DNA of 44,688 nt from Saksenaea vasiformis B4078 (taxonomy: Eukaryota; Mucoromycota; Mucoromycetes; Mucorales; Saksenaeaceae): the NCBI GenBank assembly GCA_000697055.1, contig JNDT01002012.1:1-44688 (forward strand). Direction: 5' to 3'. A program made the translations under genes and the position numbers. Each line of letters opens with the position of its first letter. Position 1 is the first letter of the stretch. Of the stretch, positions 23,664 through 33,969 are shown piece after piece. The notes beneath the pieces were generated by a model. The model had not been told where the DNA came from. It did no database searches and saw only the letters and a program-made list of their open reading frames with translations.

Positions 23664-25270
23664 ATGGCATTGGCGGAAGATGAATTGCTCAGCACTTCCC
23701 GTTTCAACACGACGAATCTGGATAAGGGATCTCACCGGCAAGTCATGTCTGCTGCCACGCTTGCTCTCGCGGATGATCGCCACACTACTCAACACTGGCC
23801 GGGTGATACCTCCTACAGAACATCCTCGTCGCACAGTCCAATTAATGGCAGCAGTTTCGGAACCGTCCGAACATTCGGGCAATCTCCAAGATCAATGCCG
23901 ATGAAGCCGAATATGGTAGATAAAGATGGTTACTCGAACACCAATGGCGCACCAACTTTTCTATCTCTATTCAAGAACACCAATGATGCCAATGAACTCT
24001 CTACTCGGCATCTAGACAATTACAGAAGTAGCAGCAACCCATTTCAAAAAGTTTTGAGCATTTTCCCTTCGCAACATTACTTTGGACTATCCGATAATGC
24101 CAAATTCATCATCAACATTTGCCTATGGTACATCTCCTCATCATTGACAAACAATATCGGTAAACAAATCTTGACGGCTTTCAAGTTTCCCGTAACACTG
24201 ACGTTCGTGCAATTTGCACTGGTTGCATTTTGGTGTTACATCGTGGCTGACGTCTTTGGAGCATCAATGATAAGATCACCTACTCGCGATATCGTTACCA
24301 CAATTATCCCATTAGCTGTTTTTCTAATCGTCGGCCACGTGTTCTCGAGCGTTGCCATCAGTCGGGTACCAGTGAGTCTTGTACATACAATCAAGGTAGG
24401 CTCTTTTTGTGGGAAAAGGAAAACGGGAAAGGTCTCGTTGTTGGTTATCTGACTCAAGTTTTATGATGCTAGGCACTAGCGCCTCTCTTCACTGTCCTTT
24501 TTTATCGTTTTATTTTTCGAGTATCGTATACAGCAAACGTCTATTTATCATTGTTACCACTGACATGTGGTGTTATACTCGCCTGCTCATTTACATTCAG
24601 CAACAACATGATCGGCCTGGCGTGTGCTCTCGGATCCTGTTTTGTCTTTGTTACGCAAAATATATTTAGCAAGAAATTGCTATTCAAAGAGTCCAAGATG
24701 GGCGAGCGAAATCCCAACAAGCTTGACAAGATGAATGTGCTATTCTACTCTTCGCTGATCTCATGCTTGCTAATGATACCTCTGTGGTTATACTCCGATG
24801 GTGCGGCGTTGATCTCTTTAGCACGCACCTCAGCCGACGTAGAAAGTGACACCAGCAAGACACGACTCGCTATCTCATTCTTCCTAAACGGCACGATGAA
24901 TTTCAGTCAGAATTGGTTTGCATTCACAACTCTCAGTATGACATCGCCTGTGACCTATTCTATCCTATCCTTGCTCAAACGTATCTTTGTTATTGTGATG
25001 AGCATTGTGTGGTTTGGCCAACAAGTCACACTCACGCAGTCATTCGGAATCATTCTCACATTTATCGGCTTATGGATGTATCAGAATGCCAAGCGTGATG
25101 TTGACCGAGGAGAAACCAAAATTAGGGAAAAGTCACTTGATGTTTTACCAGTCAGTACATCCCAACCGAAAGACAACTGGCTGCGTCTACCAGAGGATAC
25201 GGCCGGTGTAAGCGCTTGGTTCCAGAGTTGGCTCCCTACATCGTCATCCAGCGATTCAAAGATCCAGTAA
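23664..25270 (+). CDS. tptA: Triose-phosphate transporter family protein (TptA/Sly41-like)
   Basis: 509 aa in two exons, 23664-24395 and 24473-25270, phase 0. The first ATG in the frame is at 23664; upstream codons stay open but have no ATG. An N-terminal Ser/Thr-rich cytosolic region of about 145 residues precedes the TPT/EamA membrane domain, which has about 8-10 hydrophobic helices. It begins INICLWYISSSLTNNIGKQI and contains FVQFALVAFWCYIV, AISRVPVSLVHTIKALAPLF (restored by splicing) and a second half with TFSNNMIGLACALGSCF. Family members move phosphorylated sugars or related substrates across organelle membranes; the yeast relative Sly41 acts at the ER/Golgi. In Phycomyces and Mucor a gene of this family, tptA, borders the sex locus. 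The symbol is given on that basis. An AATAAA follows at 25343. Confidence 0.88.
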
Positions 25271-25452
25271 TTTACATGTTTTATAACCCATTTGTTTTAT
25301 ATTATCCTTTCTTTTTGTTCGTGGTTCTCTTCGCATGTACACAATAAAACTAAAATAGACTTTTTACTTAAGCCATGGGGTGTGATCTGTCAGCTTGGGA
25401 GTGAAACAATCTCCGCAGATGCATAAATTACCGGAATTCGTGGATACCATGG

Positions 25453-26869
25453 ATGAAAAAAAAAGAGAAAAGTTGTCTTCTTACTGCTCTAGCAATGGGT
25501 CAAAAGACGCCTGAAATTGAATATGTCGATTTGGAACGTATTGGAAAGAATAAGAGCGATGACCATCGTCGAGAGGTTCGTGAAGCATACGAGGCACTTG
25601 ATAAATTGGCCCGTGCGGCGCTGAAGAAAGGGCCTTTCTCTGTTACCTTCGACAAAAAGGCGCCTTATATCGCTGCTAGTGGTGATAAGCGGGATTTTCT
25701 TAGTTATGCACCGTAAGTGTTTGGAACGAAGGTTTTAAGCTAATGCTCATGCGGCTGTCTTAGATATTGGTGGCCGGTAAGGATGTTCATACTTTCCTAG
25801 AGAGAGTCTAAGGGAACGTGGGGTAGGAAAACGGTGACGGCTCGGATAGCAAGCACGAGAAATACATCCGCCGCGACGGCAAAAGGAATCCAGGTACAAA
25901 TAGCTAAAGGGACCCTACTAGTGATGGTGACTCACGTTCATTTTGTCGACTAGATATCAAAAACGCTCATGATCAAGAGCAGCTGGAATCCTTTGCAGAG
26001 AACCTGACCTACCTTACTTTAGGATATCGTCTTTTGGGAAAAGAAGAGTATGCACACCACGCAGTAGTCCTCATTGATACCTTTCTTGTTGATGACAAAA
26101 CACGCATGAATCCCAATGTGAATTATGGACAGGTAATTCGTGGAATAGACAACCCATCTGGACTCGGGCGACCTGAGGCTATTATCAGCACCCGAGTGTA
26201 AGTTGAGGATAGCAAGCGATCAGTGTCCCTTCTTACCAAGTGAATAGGTTAGCTCGAGTTGCCAACCTTGTTCTACTGCTCGAGCCATTTGAACCGTATG
26301 CCAAGTATAAAAAAGCGGTGCACAAGTGGTTTGCAGACTATCTTGATTGGCTATTAGAGAGCTTCGTGAGAGATGGTGCAAGGAGGGTCTCAAATAATAT
26401 TCACACATGGTACGTCGTGCAAGTAGCAATGATTCAGTACTTGGTTGACCCAGCACGCGTGCACGAGCACCTCCAACCGTTCTTCGAAAATGTTCTCCCT
26501 AAACAGATCGATGAGAAAACGGGTGATCAACCACACGAATCCAAGAGAACCCGTCCGGTGCATTACCTGATCTTTAATTTGGATGCAATTATTTTCTTGG
26601 CACAGCTCGGCCGTACAGTGGGCCTTGACTTTTACCACGATAGGAAACATCCCCTTCTGCGCTTGGCTACGGACCACATCGTTAGCTTCCTTGGGAAAAC
26701 AGACGAGGATCTTACTGGTGCAGTCCGCCCTGTCCAAATAGTGGCACATGTCTATGGAGACCATAACGGCCGTTACAAGCACTTCGTGGATGCTGTTCGC
26801 CACGGTAAGGACGCCGACCATATCAGCGGACCTAAGAATGCCCTCGCTCCACTGTGGTCGGATATTTAA
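25453..26869 (+). CDS. Alginate-lyase-like protein (PF05426-type)
   Basis: Five-exon model of 392 aa: 25453-25712, 25764-25776, 25854-25893, 25954-26197 and 26248-26869, with phases consistent. Exon 2 is only 13 nt and completes the signature SYAPYWWP seen at the start of bacterial and fungal alginate-lyase domains. The third exon adds YIRRDGKRNP and the fourth starts with the HDQEQL region. Later NNIHTWYVVQ matches the N.HTWY motif that holds the catalytic His/Tyr in this fold. An alpha/alpha-barrel polysaccharide lyase activity, perhaps on a polyuronide of the mucoralean cell wall, is plausible but not shown. No clear signal peptide is seen from this start; 25495 is an alternative start, and an upstream exon could be missing. 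The acceptor before exon 3 is the least sure. AATAAA at 26907. Confidence 0.82.
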
Positions 26870-28330
26870 CTCGGACATTTCGCTCGGATCTTCCTCTCTC
26901 TCATGGAATAAACTAAATAAGTCTTAGAGAATCATCTACCTTGTGTATCTATTATCATAAGAATTACCCAGTATATATTAAATTTTGGCAAGTTATAATC
27001 TTTATCTGAGAGTTGTGCTGTCTCGATACTTATAAGAGGCCAATATCCTGGACAAATTATAATTATTATCCAAGAGCCATAATGCTTCAAGACTTCTCAG
27101 GGGCTGACGTTTCTGTCATAGAAAGTGATATACTTCAGATGTCAACTACTGGATACACCATCAAACGTTAGGGAGGCTCTAACGCGTTGGGCAATATGAA
27201 AATTTTCTCAAAGTCATGACTTTCTTTTATGTAACCACACTTCATGAGCGAGTCAGTGTGCTTATACGTCTCATAAATGAGGAAGATCATTTGGCATAAA
27301 GATTAACGTTTCCGAAGAACATTGGCGTACCTGGTGGTGATTATTGTGTTGCTGTCGAAAATATGACATATGTGCAAAGCAGCACACTAACGGTAATGAC
27401 CTAGAAGCGTAAAAAGGAAATCGTATTCGTAACGGCGATAGTTGACAGTGAGCCTAAGATCTCGGTGGATCGACGACTATCCTCTCACAATTCAACATAA
27501 GTTCTTGCTCGCGTTCACGTCCTGTTACCAAAATGCTCCACAGTTTGTCTTTCTTCTTCTGGAAGGAAGTGATCCGATCGGAATTCCTTGCTGTAGGCAG
27601 CTTTTCCACCTTTTCTTGTGACGTATCGTCTACTACCAGTCGCCTAGTGCTGAAGCTAAGATTGTCAAGTCTTCGAGTGCTTAAGGAATCTGTCCTTTTA
27701 TGATGGCCGTAATAGCAGTTAAAATCATTGTCAACGTAATATACGAGAAATCGAGACAAGTAGCAGTCAGGTTACCACTACATTGAATATGAGCTTTTCC
27801 TTGAAGATCACAAAATGCTATTCTTCGTCCTCGTTGTAAGTTTGGATATAATACTTAGCAAATTGAACGCCTATGCCGCCAGACAATCCTGTTCATTTGC
27901 TGTTCTCCCTTCCTTCTTCTATTGACCAAACCTGGACAACTTAGTTATTTCAATGGTTTATAGATGATGTAAAGTTATCTTGCTATAGTAATAACCTCCT
28001 TTCTCTGCTCAGCTCGAAAATTTCATGTCAGATACACGGAAGACGTCAATTGGGACATAGTTTCCATCTTCTTGGTCCAGAGGTCGATGTCAGTTAGCGT
28101 AACCATGCGTTCAGGAGAGTCAGACAGTCTTGAACCTTTCTCGATCAGTTCAATACGGGAAGGATTATACCGGACGAACGATATGACCCGCAGGTGACCC
28201 ACAGGTAGCCATTCTGTAACGGCCGACACAAATTCATTCCCAGCAAACGCAAATTAGTGTCATTGGCCAGCACAAAAATCCTTTCGGTAGGCGGAACCTC
28301 CACACACAAAACAAGGCTAGATAGCAGACA
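26870..28330. other. Intergenic region with a Fanzor relic
   Basis: About 1.46 kb between the lyase-like gene and the exosome gene. Apart from the decayed Fanzor fragment at about 27420-27640 I see no gene. The last few hundred bases are the likely promoter of the MTR3-like gene; long minus-strand frames there overlap that gene's first exon and look like shadows. Confidence 0.6.
27420..27640 (-). pseudogene. Decayed Fanzor (TnpB-like) C-terminal fragment
   Basis: One minus-strand frame reads FW, stop, QDVNASKNL, further stops, then a tail. This corresponds to LWQRDVNASKNL in the Fanzor copy at the right edge of the window. The nucleotides just after, ACTATCGCCGTTACGAA, match ACTATCGCCGGTACGAA at the end of that copy. 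RDVNAS is the RuvC-III aspartate motif of the TnpB/Fanzor nucleases. Several in-frame stops and the missing Cys pairs make it a relic. Confidence 0.7.
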
Positions 28331-29421
28331 ATGGATCGTAAACGCGTCAATGGACCAGAGCAAAGCGTCACTCCGATATATAGGAATCAAATCAAACCAG
28401 CAGCTGTTCTAAACGATGCGAAAAAACGATCCGATCAAAGAAGTGTCGAAGATGTCCGACCGATCTGTACGTTTTCGTTCTCTTCTTTGGACGCATGATT
28501 AGAGAATAAGCCATTGATCACCCACCACCCTTTTATTATTAGTTTTAAAGACAGGCCTCGTTACGCAGGCCAACGGATCAGCCTATATTGAAGTAGGCAA
28601 CACAAAGGTTGTCTGTGCTGTGTACGTTTTGTTTTGGATAGATTTGGCTGTGTACGTGTGTATCTTATGCTCTGCCCTTGTGGTTTTTCTTTAGCTATGG
28701 TCCTCGCCAGTTGAAGAAATCAGGCTTTTCGAAGAATGGTACATTGAATTGTGAATTTAAATTTTCCACCTTTGCTTGTGCGAAACGAAGAGGTCATTTA
28801 CGAGTAAGTATCTGAGCAAAGCCAAAGAGGATGACAATGAAAATTAAGGGTATCGATAGGATCCTCAAGAAAAGGAATATTCGCAAATCCTTTGCCAAGC
28901 GCTTGCACCCGCTGTCCGACTTGAATTGTTGCCGAAATCGGCCATCGATATCTACGTCAACGTACTCGAGAATGATGGAACTAGCTCCTGCCTGGCTGCT
29001 GCTATCGTAGCATCCAGTGTATCTCTCACCGATGCAGGCATCGAAATGTTGGATCAAGTAACTGCGTGTTCAGCGGTAAGTAGGATAGGCAACTGACTCA
29101 GAGTAAGATTTTAACTGTGTCTTAGATATTTGCCAACCAGCAGATCCTGATGGATGGTACTGAAATGGAAGAACAACAAAAAGATGGATGTGTTGTCGTT
29201 TCCTATATGCCATCCTTAAACGAAGTAACTCATATCTTGCAGTCGGGCCAGTCAGACATGGCCACCACCTCTCAGGTACGGTGAAAAAGGATTTCCCTCC
29301 ATCGATGCTGATTGCTGCTTCTTCCTAGGCTATTGAACAATGTATCGACGGTTGTTCCAAGATTTACAGTGTTATGTCATGTGCGCTACTGCAATCATTG
29401 GAGAATAAACAAGCTGCATAG
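28331..29421 (+). CDS. MTR3: Exosome complex RNase PH-like subunit MTR3 (EXOSC6-like)
   Basis: 260 aa in six exons: 28331-28466, 28543-28621, 28695-28803, 28860-29075, 29126-29275 and 29329-29421. All phases close, and the length fits EXOSC6/Mtr3. The N-terminus reads SDQRSVEDVRPIF, then TGLVTQANGSAYIEVGNTKV, AVYGPRQLKKSGFS and CEFKFSTFACAKRRGHLRDP, the RNase PH fold of the exosome ring. AIVASSVSLTDAGIEMLDQV follows in the second half. Eukaryotic Mtr3 is a catalytically inactive member of the six-subunit ring that threads RNA to Rrp44/Rrp6 in the nucleus and cytoplasm. Rrp41 is the main alternative; the KKSGFS and FACAKRRGH region favours Mtr3. The start at 28331 (MDRKRVNG) is the first ATG in the open frame. 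The 3' end converges with the histidine phosphatase gene, 58 bp apart. Confidence 0.9.
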
Positions 29422-29479
29422 AGTTCATTACTGCATGATTTTTCTGTCCTTTCTATTCTCTATTTTTTTCTATACTTCT

Positions 29480-30157
29480 TCAGTTTGATCTACCCATATC
29501 TCTCCAGTTGGCTGTATCAACATGTTCCATTTCTCTGTGACGCCAAGCCTCCCATCCATAGAAAGCAGTCTGCATGATTTGACAGACGTCGCCGTGAGCA
29601 ACCAGGATCACAATCTTGCCCTCCATCTGTTCTTCAATAGTCGAAATGAACTTGGTGGTTCGTTCAGCCACGCTACTGGGAGACTCAATACCATGGGGAC
29701 TGTTTTCGCCGTGATCGGGGCTGGCATCATCTTTCCAGCATACTTTGTAATTTTCGTCATTGGTCATATCGAATTGAGCATACCAGCGTTCGCGTAACGC
29801 TAGATTGGGTGTGACGGATGGGATATCAGCTTGAACCGTCTCATTTAAGACCGAACGAATGATTTCGGCAGTCTGACGCGTGCGCACAAAAGGCGAACAG
29901 AACATGACGACATTGCCCGCTGCGGGTTTCTGATCAGGAAACAAATGCAGGGACAAACGTGTCGCGCTCTCCTTCACTTGTTCCTTGCCACGTTCGTGAA
30001 GACCCCAACCAGTGCCATGAGGGCCTCCTTCCTCGGGAATGGCGATATCAGGGTTGGAGCAGATGAGACCAGCGTTATTAGCTAGCGAGAACCCATGACG
30101 GGCGATAATGTAACGGTTTTTCAATGGGGCAGGCAAATGATTGTAATGAACGGTCAT
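29480..30157 (-). CDS. Histidine phosphatase / phosphoglycerate-mutase family protein
   Basis: Single exon, 225 aa, starting at the ATG at 30157 (MTVHYNHLPA). The catalytic RHG motif is present in YIIARHGFSLANN (about residue 20), the phosphate pocket Arg is in SPFVRTRQTA, and the second active-site His is in LVAHGDVCQ near the C-terminus. These mark the branch-1 histidine phosphatases, which hydrolyse or transfer phosphate on small molecules or proteins. The substrate cannot be read from sequence. It is not a full-length glycolytic mutase by motif spacing, and a probable phosphatase is the safest call. No membrane or targeting signal is apparent. It ends 58 bp from the end of the MTR3-like gene on the other strand. 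Confidence 0.9.
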   Translation of the reverse strand: MTVHYNHLPAPLKNRYIIARHGFSLANNAGLICSNPDIAIPEEGGPHGTGWGLHERGKEQVKESATRLSLHLFPDQKPAAGNVVMFCSPFVRTRQTAEIIRSVLNETVQADIPSVTPNLALRERWYAQFDMTNDENYKVCWKDDASPDHGENSPHGIESPSSVAERTTKFISTIEEQMEGKIVILVAHGDVCQIMQTAFYGWEAWRHREMEHVDTANWRDMGRSN

Positions 30158-32877
30158 CACGGAAGGGCTAAAGGTTCACATTGCAGCACGTAACGATTTG
30201 CCTTCGGAGACGCACGACGCGAAGTCACAATGTCCATCGTCTTACCTTAAGAACTTGCGGGGACCCTGTGGTACACTACATAAGAAGAGCCTGCGCTTAC
30301 GCTGCATGTATGGGAGACCAGCCTTTCTAATCGGTGATACACGGCTTTGTAAAAGAGTTTATCATAGAAGTGAGCGAGAAAAAAAGCCTTTCGATTCCCG
30401 GATGACTTGCAGAAGTGGCGTGAAGTGATACAGATCTAAGAACATATGTGAAAGATGCTCGAAAAGTGCGTATCTCTTGATTGAGTATTGTCCCGCACAG
30501 TCCATCGCGATATTTGCGAGTGGATGTATTATACAGCTTTGCACAATGCAAAACAAACGCCAATCAGCCAAAGACAATGAAGATTTGCCGACTGGTCATA
30601 GCTTTCCAAAACCTGGATATCATCTTCTAACCCATGTCAATGTCTAAAGAGACAATCACAGACGGGTTAAACCAGGTGTTTCTGTTATCCTTGAGAACCA
30701 CTTTATCCCATTGTCCTGATAAGCATCGCAGCGAAAGAAGAGAAGCATTGGCGTTGACACTATAATCTTTCGTACCGGTGTCGAAAGCTGCGATGAACTC
30801 CATAAACCTGTAGGAAGAATTAGAAGATATACAGAAAACTCGCTCCTACGAGGTAAACTCGCTCCTATTCCTTACACTTTTATGTATGTCTCTGTCAATG
30901 GATCACTGCCACGAAACAAGAGATCATGACACTGCAAAGACTCTATTCAACTGTATTTACAGGTAGATTATCCTCTCTGTCTGAAGAGTAGTGTATTGAT
31001 ATGTTCTCATAGTAGCACAGTCGGAACGCATAAAGCGACTCATTGTGATGGGGCTCTACAGAGATACATTGGTCGTCTGTGTATCGTTTTGGTCTGTATA
31101 CCTCTCGTGCCGACCGTATCGGTTGTGATGGCGTTCTGTATCTATCACTTAAGTAAGTGTTGCTATAATCAGGTTCTTTCCTCTTCGATGCATGTTCGAC
31201 TGGCCGCTTGTAGAAGCCATCAGCATCCGCTTTCCTACCCAGATTTTTCATGGTGCGGGTTGTGGCCTCCATGGTTTCAAGGTACTATCCTTTAGGTCAA
31301 GCAAGAGTACAATCAAGTTTATTTCATTTGCTAATCAGGAATGAATGTTCATGCTTCCGATACAAATCTTACGTCTACTCGGAGGGACAAATTAATGTAA
31401 GTAGGACGTGAAGACTTACCAATTCATGTATGAAGGGCCGCATATTCGACCCCTTCCTTACTCGAAACTTAGCTCTTTCGTGGACATAAAATTTATATAG
31501 ATTAGCGTGGAAATATTATGTCCCATATGCCTCCTGACGCGTTCAAGAAAGTTTTCAGGAATAAATGCCGGCAATACCTTTGGATGTGCATCAATAAGCT
31601 AGGTAGCTAATGCTGAGCTGACACCAAGGTGCGCCAGATGCAAACGGTCGTCTAAGATAACTCGCTTTCGAGCTTCCTTTTTATATATATCACTGCTTGA
31701 AGAAAATATGAGGGACGCTTCCGAGTTTGGTCCAAACTTCTCGCAGGTATTATAGCATGCACTAAATAAGCATTGCACTCCTTTGATTCGTCTTCCACGA
31801 CGTCGATCATTCCTAGGTCGAGGAACAATGGGCAGATTCGCTACGTTAAGACCACGCAATGAAATAACTAGAAAGTTTAGAGCGGTGTATTTAAACATCT
31901 CTCTAGTCATGTTCTGTTGCATTCCACGTGTCTCTTTGTTCTGGATTTACTGCCCACCTGTACGGTTTCTGCATGAATAAACATCCCGGAAAATGGTGCA
32001 TGATCTTCAACTTCCTTCATGTTACCTTTTATGTAAGCTCAGATGACACAAGGAAACATAAACGGCAAGCACTTATATATAGAACGGGAAAGACTTTGAA
32101 CTGGGACCAGTTTTGTGTCTCAGGAAACCACAGCGGGAGATAATTGTCAGGAACCGTAACCACACTGGTATGGTTTCACTACCAGCGGAGTTGCACTTCA
32201 TTCAGGGCCAGGGAGCCTCTGCACTTGATATTCCAAGCACATTTTCTATTTTTTTGCCATTAAGAAGGGTAAGCTAGAAGATCACCTATCCAAGGAGGAA
32301 GGCTTGGCATGGTAAACTAAAAATTTCTTGGCTGTGAAAACGAAGCAAAAATATCTCAAGAATAATCAGAATGGTTTAGTAGGTCTCAATTTGAATTTAA
32401 GCTTGGGCATTGCGTAGCAAGGCGAGAATATTTGTTAGCAAATGCCAAAACCTGGGAAAACGACTAAAAATAATTTGGAGCGTGTGCTAGAATTTACATA
32501 GCTGAATCAATGCAACACAAGCTGCTATAAATGCTTATACGTACTTTTAAGAACGGAGCAAAACTATTTCTGCTTTCATGGTGACCGCAGTGTACCATCT
32601 AGGAGGTTCTGGCAGGATATTTTGCCCTGGGGGCCATATGCACTCCAATCGACAGATTTAATGCTTGGCATATAAAGCATGCACAATCGATTTGACAATT
32701 TGACATCCCAAATGGTGTTACTGACCGTGATACAACAGCCGGCGCAAAAAGCTTTGTTTTCTTACGCAGATATTTTAAGCGGCGAAACACACACATGCTG
32801 CTCACACTCTCTCCCACTTATCCGTTTCTGCACCTTCTTCCTGTTTCTCTCTTTTCTCGTTTTGACGCATCTCCCTC
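30158..32877. other. Gene-poor interval
   Basis: About 2.7 kb without a recognisable gene. Two minus-strand frames with ordinary amino-acid composition are present: 30943-31272 (109 aa, ATG start, rich in Arg/Tyr) and 31599-31922 (107 aa, with an Arg-rich PRPRNDRRRGRRIKG stretch). Neither has a domain I can name; they could be exons of an unseen gene or element debris. The final C/T-rich 100 bases before 32878 look like the promoter of the four-TM gene. Confidence 0.5.
30943..31272 (-). CDS. Hypothetical small protein
   Basis: ATG-led frame of 109 aa. It is hydrophilic, rich in Arg, Tyr, Asp and Ser, with a stretch REVYRPKRYTDDQ. No domain, signal peptide or membrane segment is seen. The composition is more protein-like than the surrounding frames, but there is no independent support and no clear splice partner. 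It may be a spurious frame or a fragment of a mobile-element gene. Confidence 0.25.
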   Translation of the reverse strand: MEATTRTMKNLGRKADADGFYKRPVEHASKRKEPDYSNTYLSDRYRTPSQPIRSAREVYRPKRYTDDQCISVEPHHNESLYAFRLCYYENISIHYSSDREDNLPVNTVE

Positions 32878-33612
32878 ATGACACTGAATAAGTGTTGTTT
32901 TTTCTTTCCATTACGTCAAGGCGTATGCATCCTATTTGCGGTTGATGCTCTCTACGGTTTTATATTTGCCATGATATCCATTGCACGTCATGCACGTAAG
33001 AAAGAAAAAAAAAGACATTTGGCATTCTGCTGCTTCATGCCGCTGACTATTTCGCTTTAAAGAATTCGCAACGACCTTAACCGCTGGTATGCTATGGTTT
33101 GAGACGATTTTGCATTTGTTTTACTGCTTGTTCAGCTTGTTTGGAATATACGCAGTGTTCAAGGTAAAGAAAAAAGGAACTTGAAACCAGAGTGGTGGCA
33201 GTAACAAAAGGAAACGTAAAAGGGCTCAGCGAATCTGTTATCCCGTATGCCTCTTGTTTATTGGATTTCAGCAGCGATTATTGGATTTATTCAGTTCCTC
33301 TTGCTGATCTTGGCAGGCGTTTATCGGTCGTCAGCGGTGCGACAATGTCAACTTGAAACAGCATGGCCAGAGGATGCATGTCGTACATCCATTACAGTCG
33401 CATATGCCTTCCTCGGGTTAAGTTTTGTGATATGGACGGGGTTGCAGATTTACTTTTCGTTGGTGGTTCAAGCTCTCGCGCTGAAAACAGAGGGACGGAT
33501 GCGATACTCAGCATTAAAGGATCAATACATGCGTGATTGGGATGAACGTATAGAATTGAATGGAGGGATCCCAAGAGCTGGTTCAGTACGAAGCAATTAC
33601 AGCGTTGTTTAG
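32878..33612 (+). CDS. Four-transmembrane protein, uncharacterised
   Basis: 202 aa in three exons: 32878-32995, 33063-33163 and 33223-33612. Phases agree and each splice continues a hydrophobic segment. The N-terminus MTLNKCCFFFPLRQGV is a Cys-rich juxtamembrane motif of a kind I associate with small fungal tetraspan proteins. Four membrane helices follow: ILFAVDALYGFIFAMI, WFETILHLFYCLFSLFGIYA, ISAAIIGFIQFLLLILAGVY and ITVAYAFLGLSFVIWTGLQI. Between helices 3 and 4 is a short loop with two Cys residues (QCQLETAWPEDACR). The C-terminal tail of about 45 residues is charged and hydrophilic. The paired N-terminal Cys could be palmitoylated. I do not recognise the function; an endomembrane or plasma-membrane organiser is only a guess. 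Confidence 0.8.
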
Positions 33613-33969
33613 GATACCTCTCTTTCTATTTTCCTTTTTTTTGTATCATATCTTGTACAGTTCTTAGCCTAATGACAGATGTAGGGGAAAAAAAATTATT
33701 GTTATTATTTTTATTTTGTTCTTTCTTGTGCGTACAATGCTTAGCCTACGGGTATGAACATCTTTAGCCTTGCCTTTTTAATGGAACAAGAAAATACTGT
33801 ATGTATGTTATGTGCGTATGTTTCATGTGAGAGAGAAAGAAGAAGAAAAAAGAGAAATAGGGACATAAAGACATAGGAACATACAAAAAAAAAACAGGTA
33901 ACAAGAGAGTACAATTGAGAGAGTGAGAGTGAGGGAAAGAGAGGCAAGGATAAGAGAAGTGAAAGGGAA
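33613..33969. other. Convergent 3' intergenic region
   Basis: About 360 bp between two convergent genes. It is AT-rich, then rich in GAGA-type purine repeats (about 33825-33965). No gene is seen; it probably holds both 3' UTRs. Confidence 0.6.

Noticed and set aside
28023..28390. Minus-strand frames of 68 and 81 aa as a possible extension of the Fanzor relic
   Set aside because: They overlap the first exon of the MTR3-like gene on the other strand and show no Fanzor motif.
30943..31922. A second HMG gene or other sex gene between the transporter and the helicase
   Set aside because: I looked for an HMG box in all frames of the gene-poor interval and saw none; the two open frames there have no such motif.
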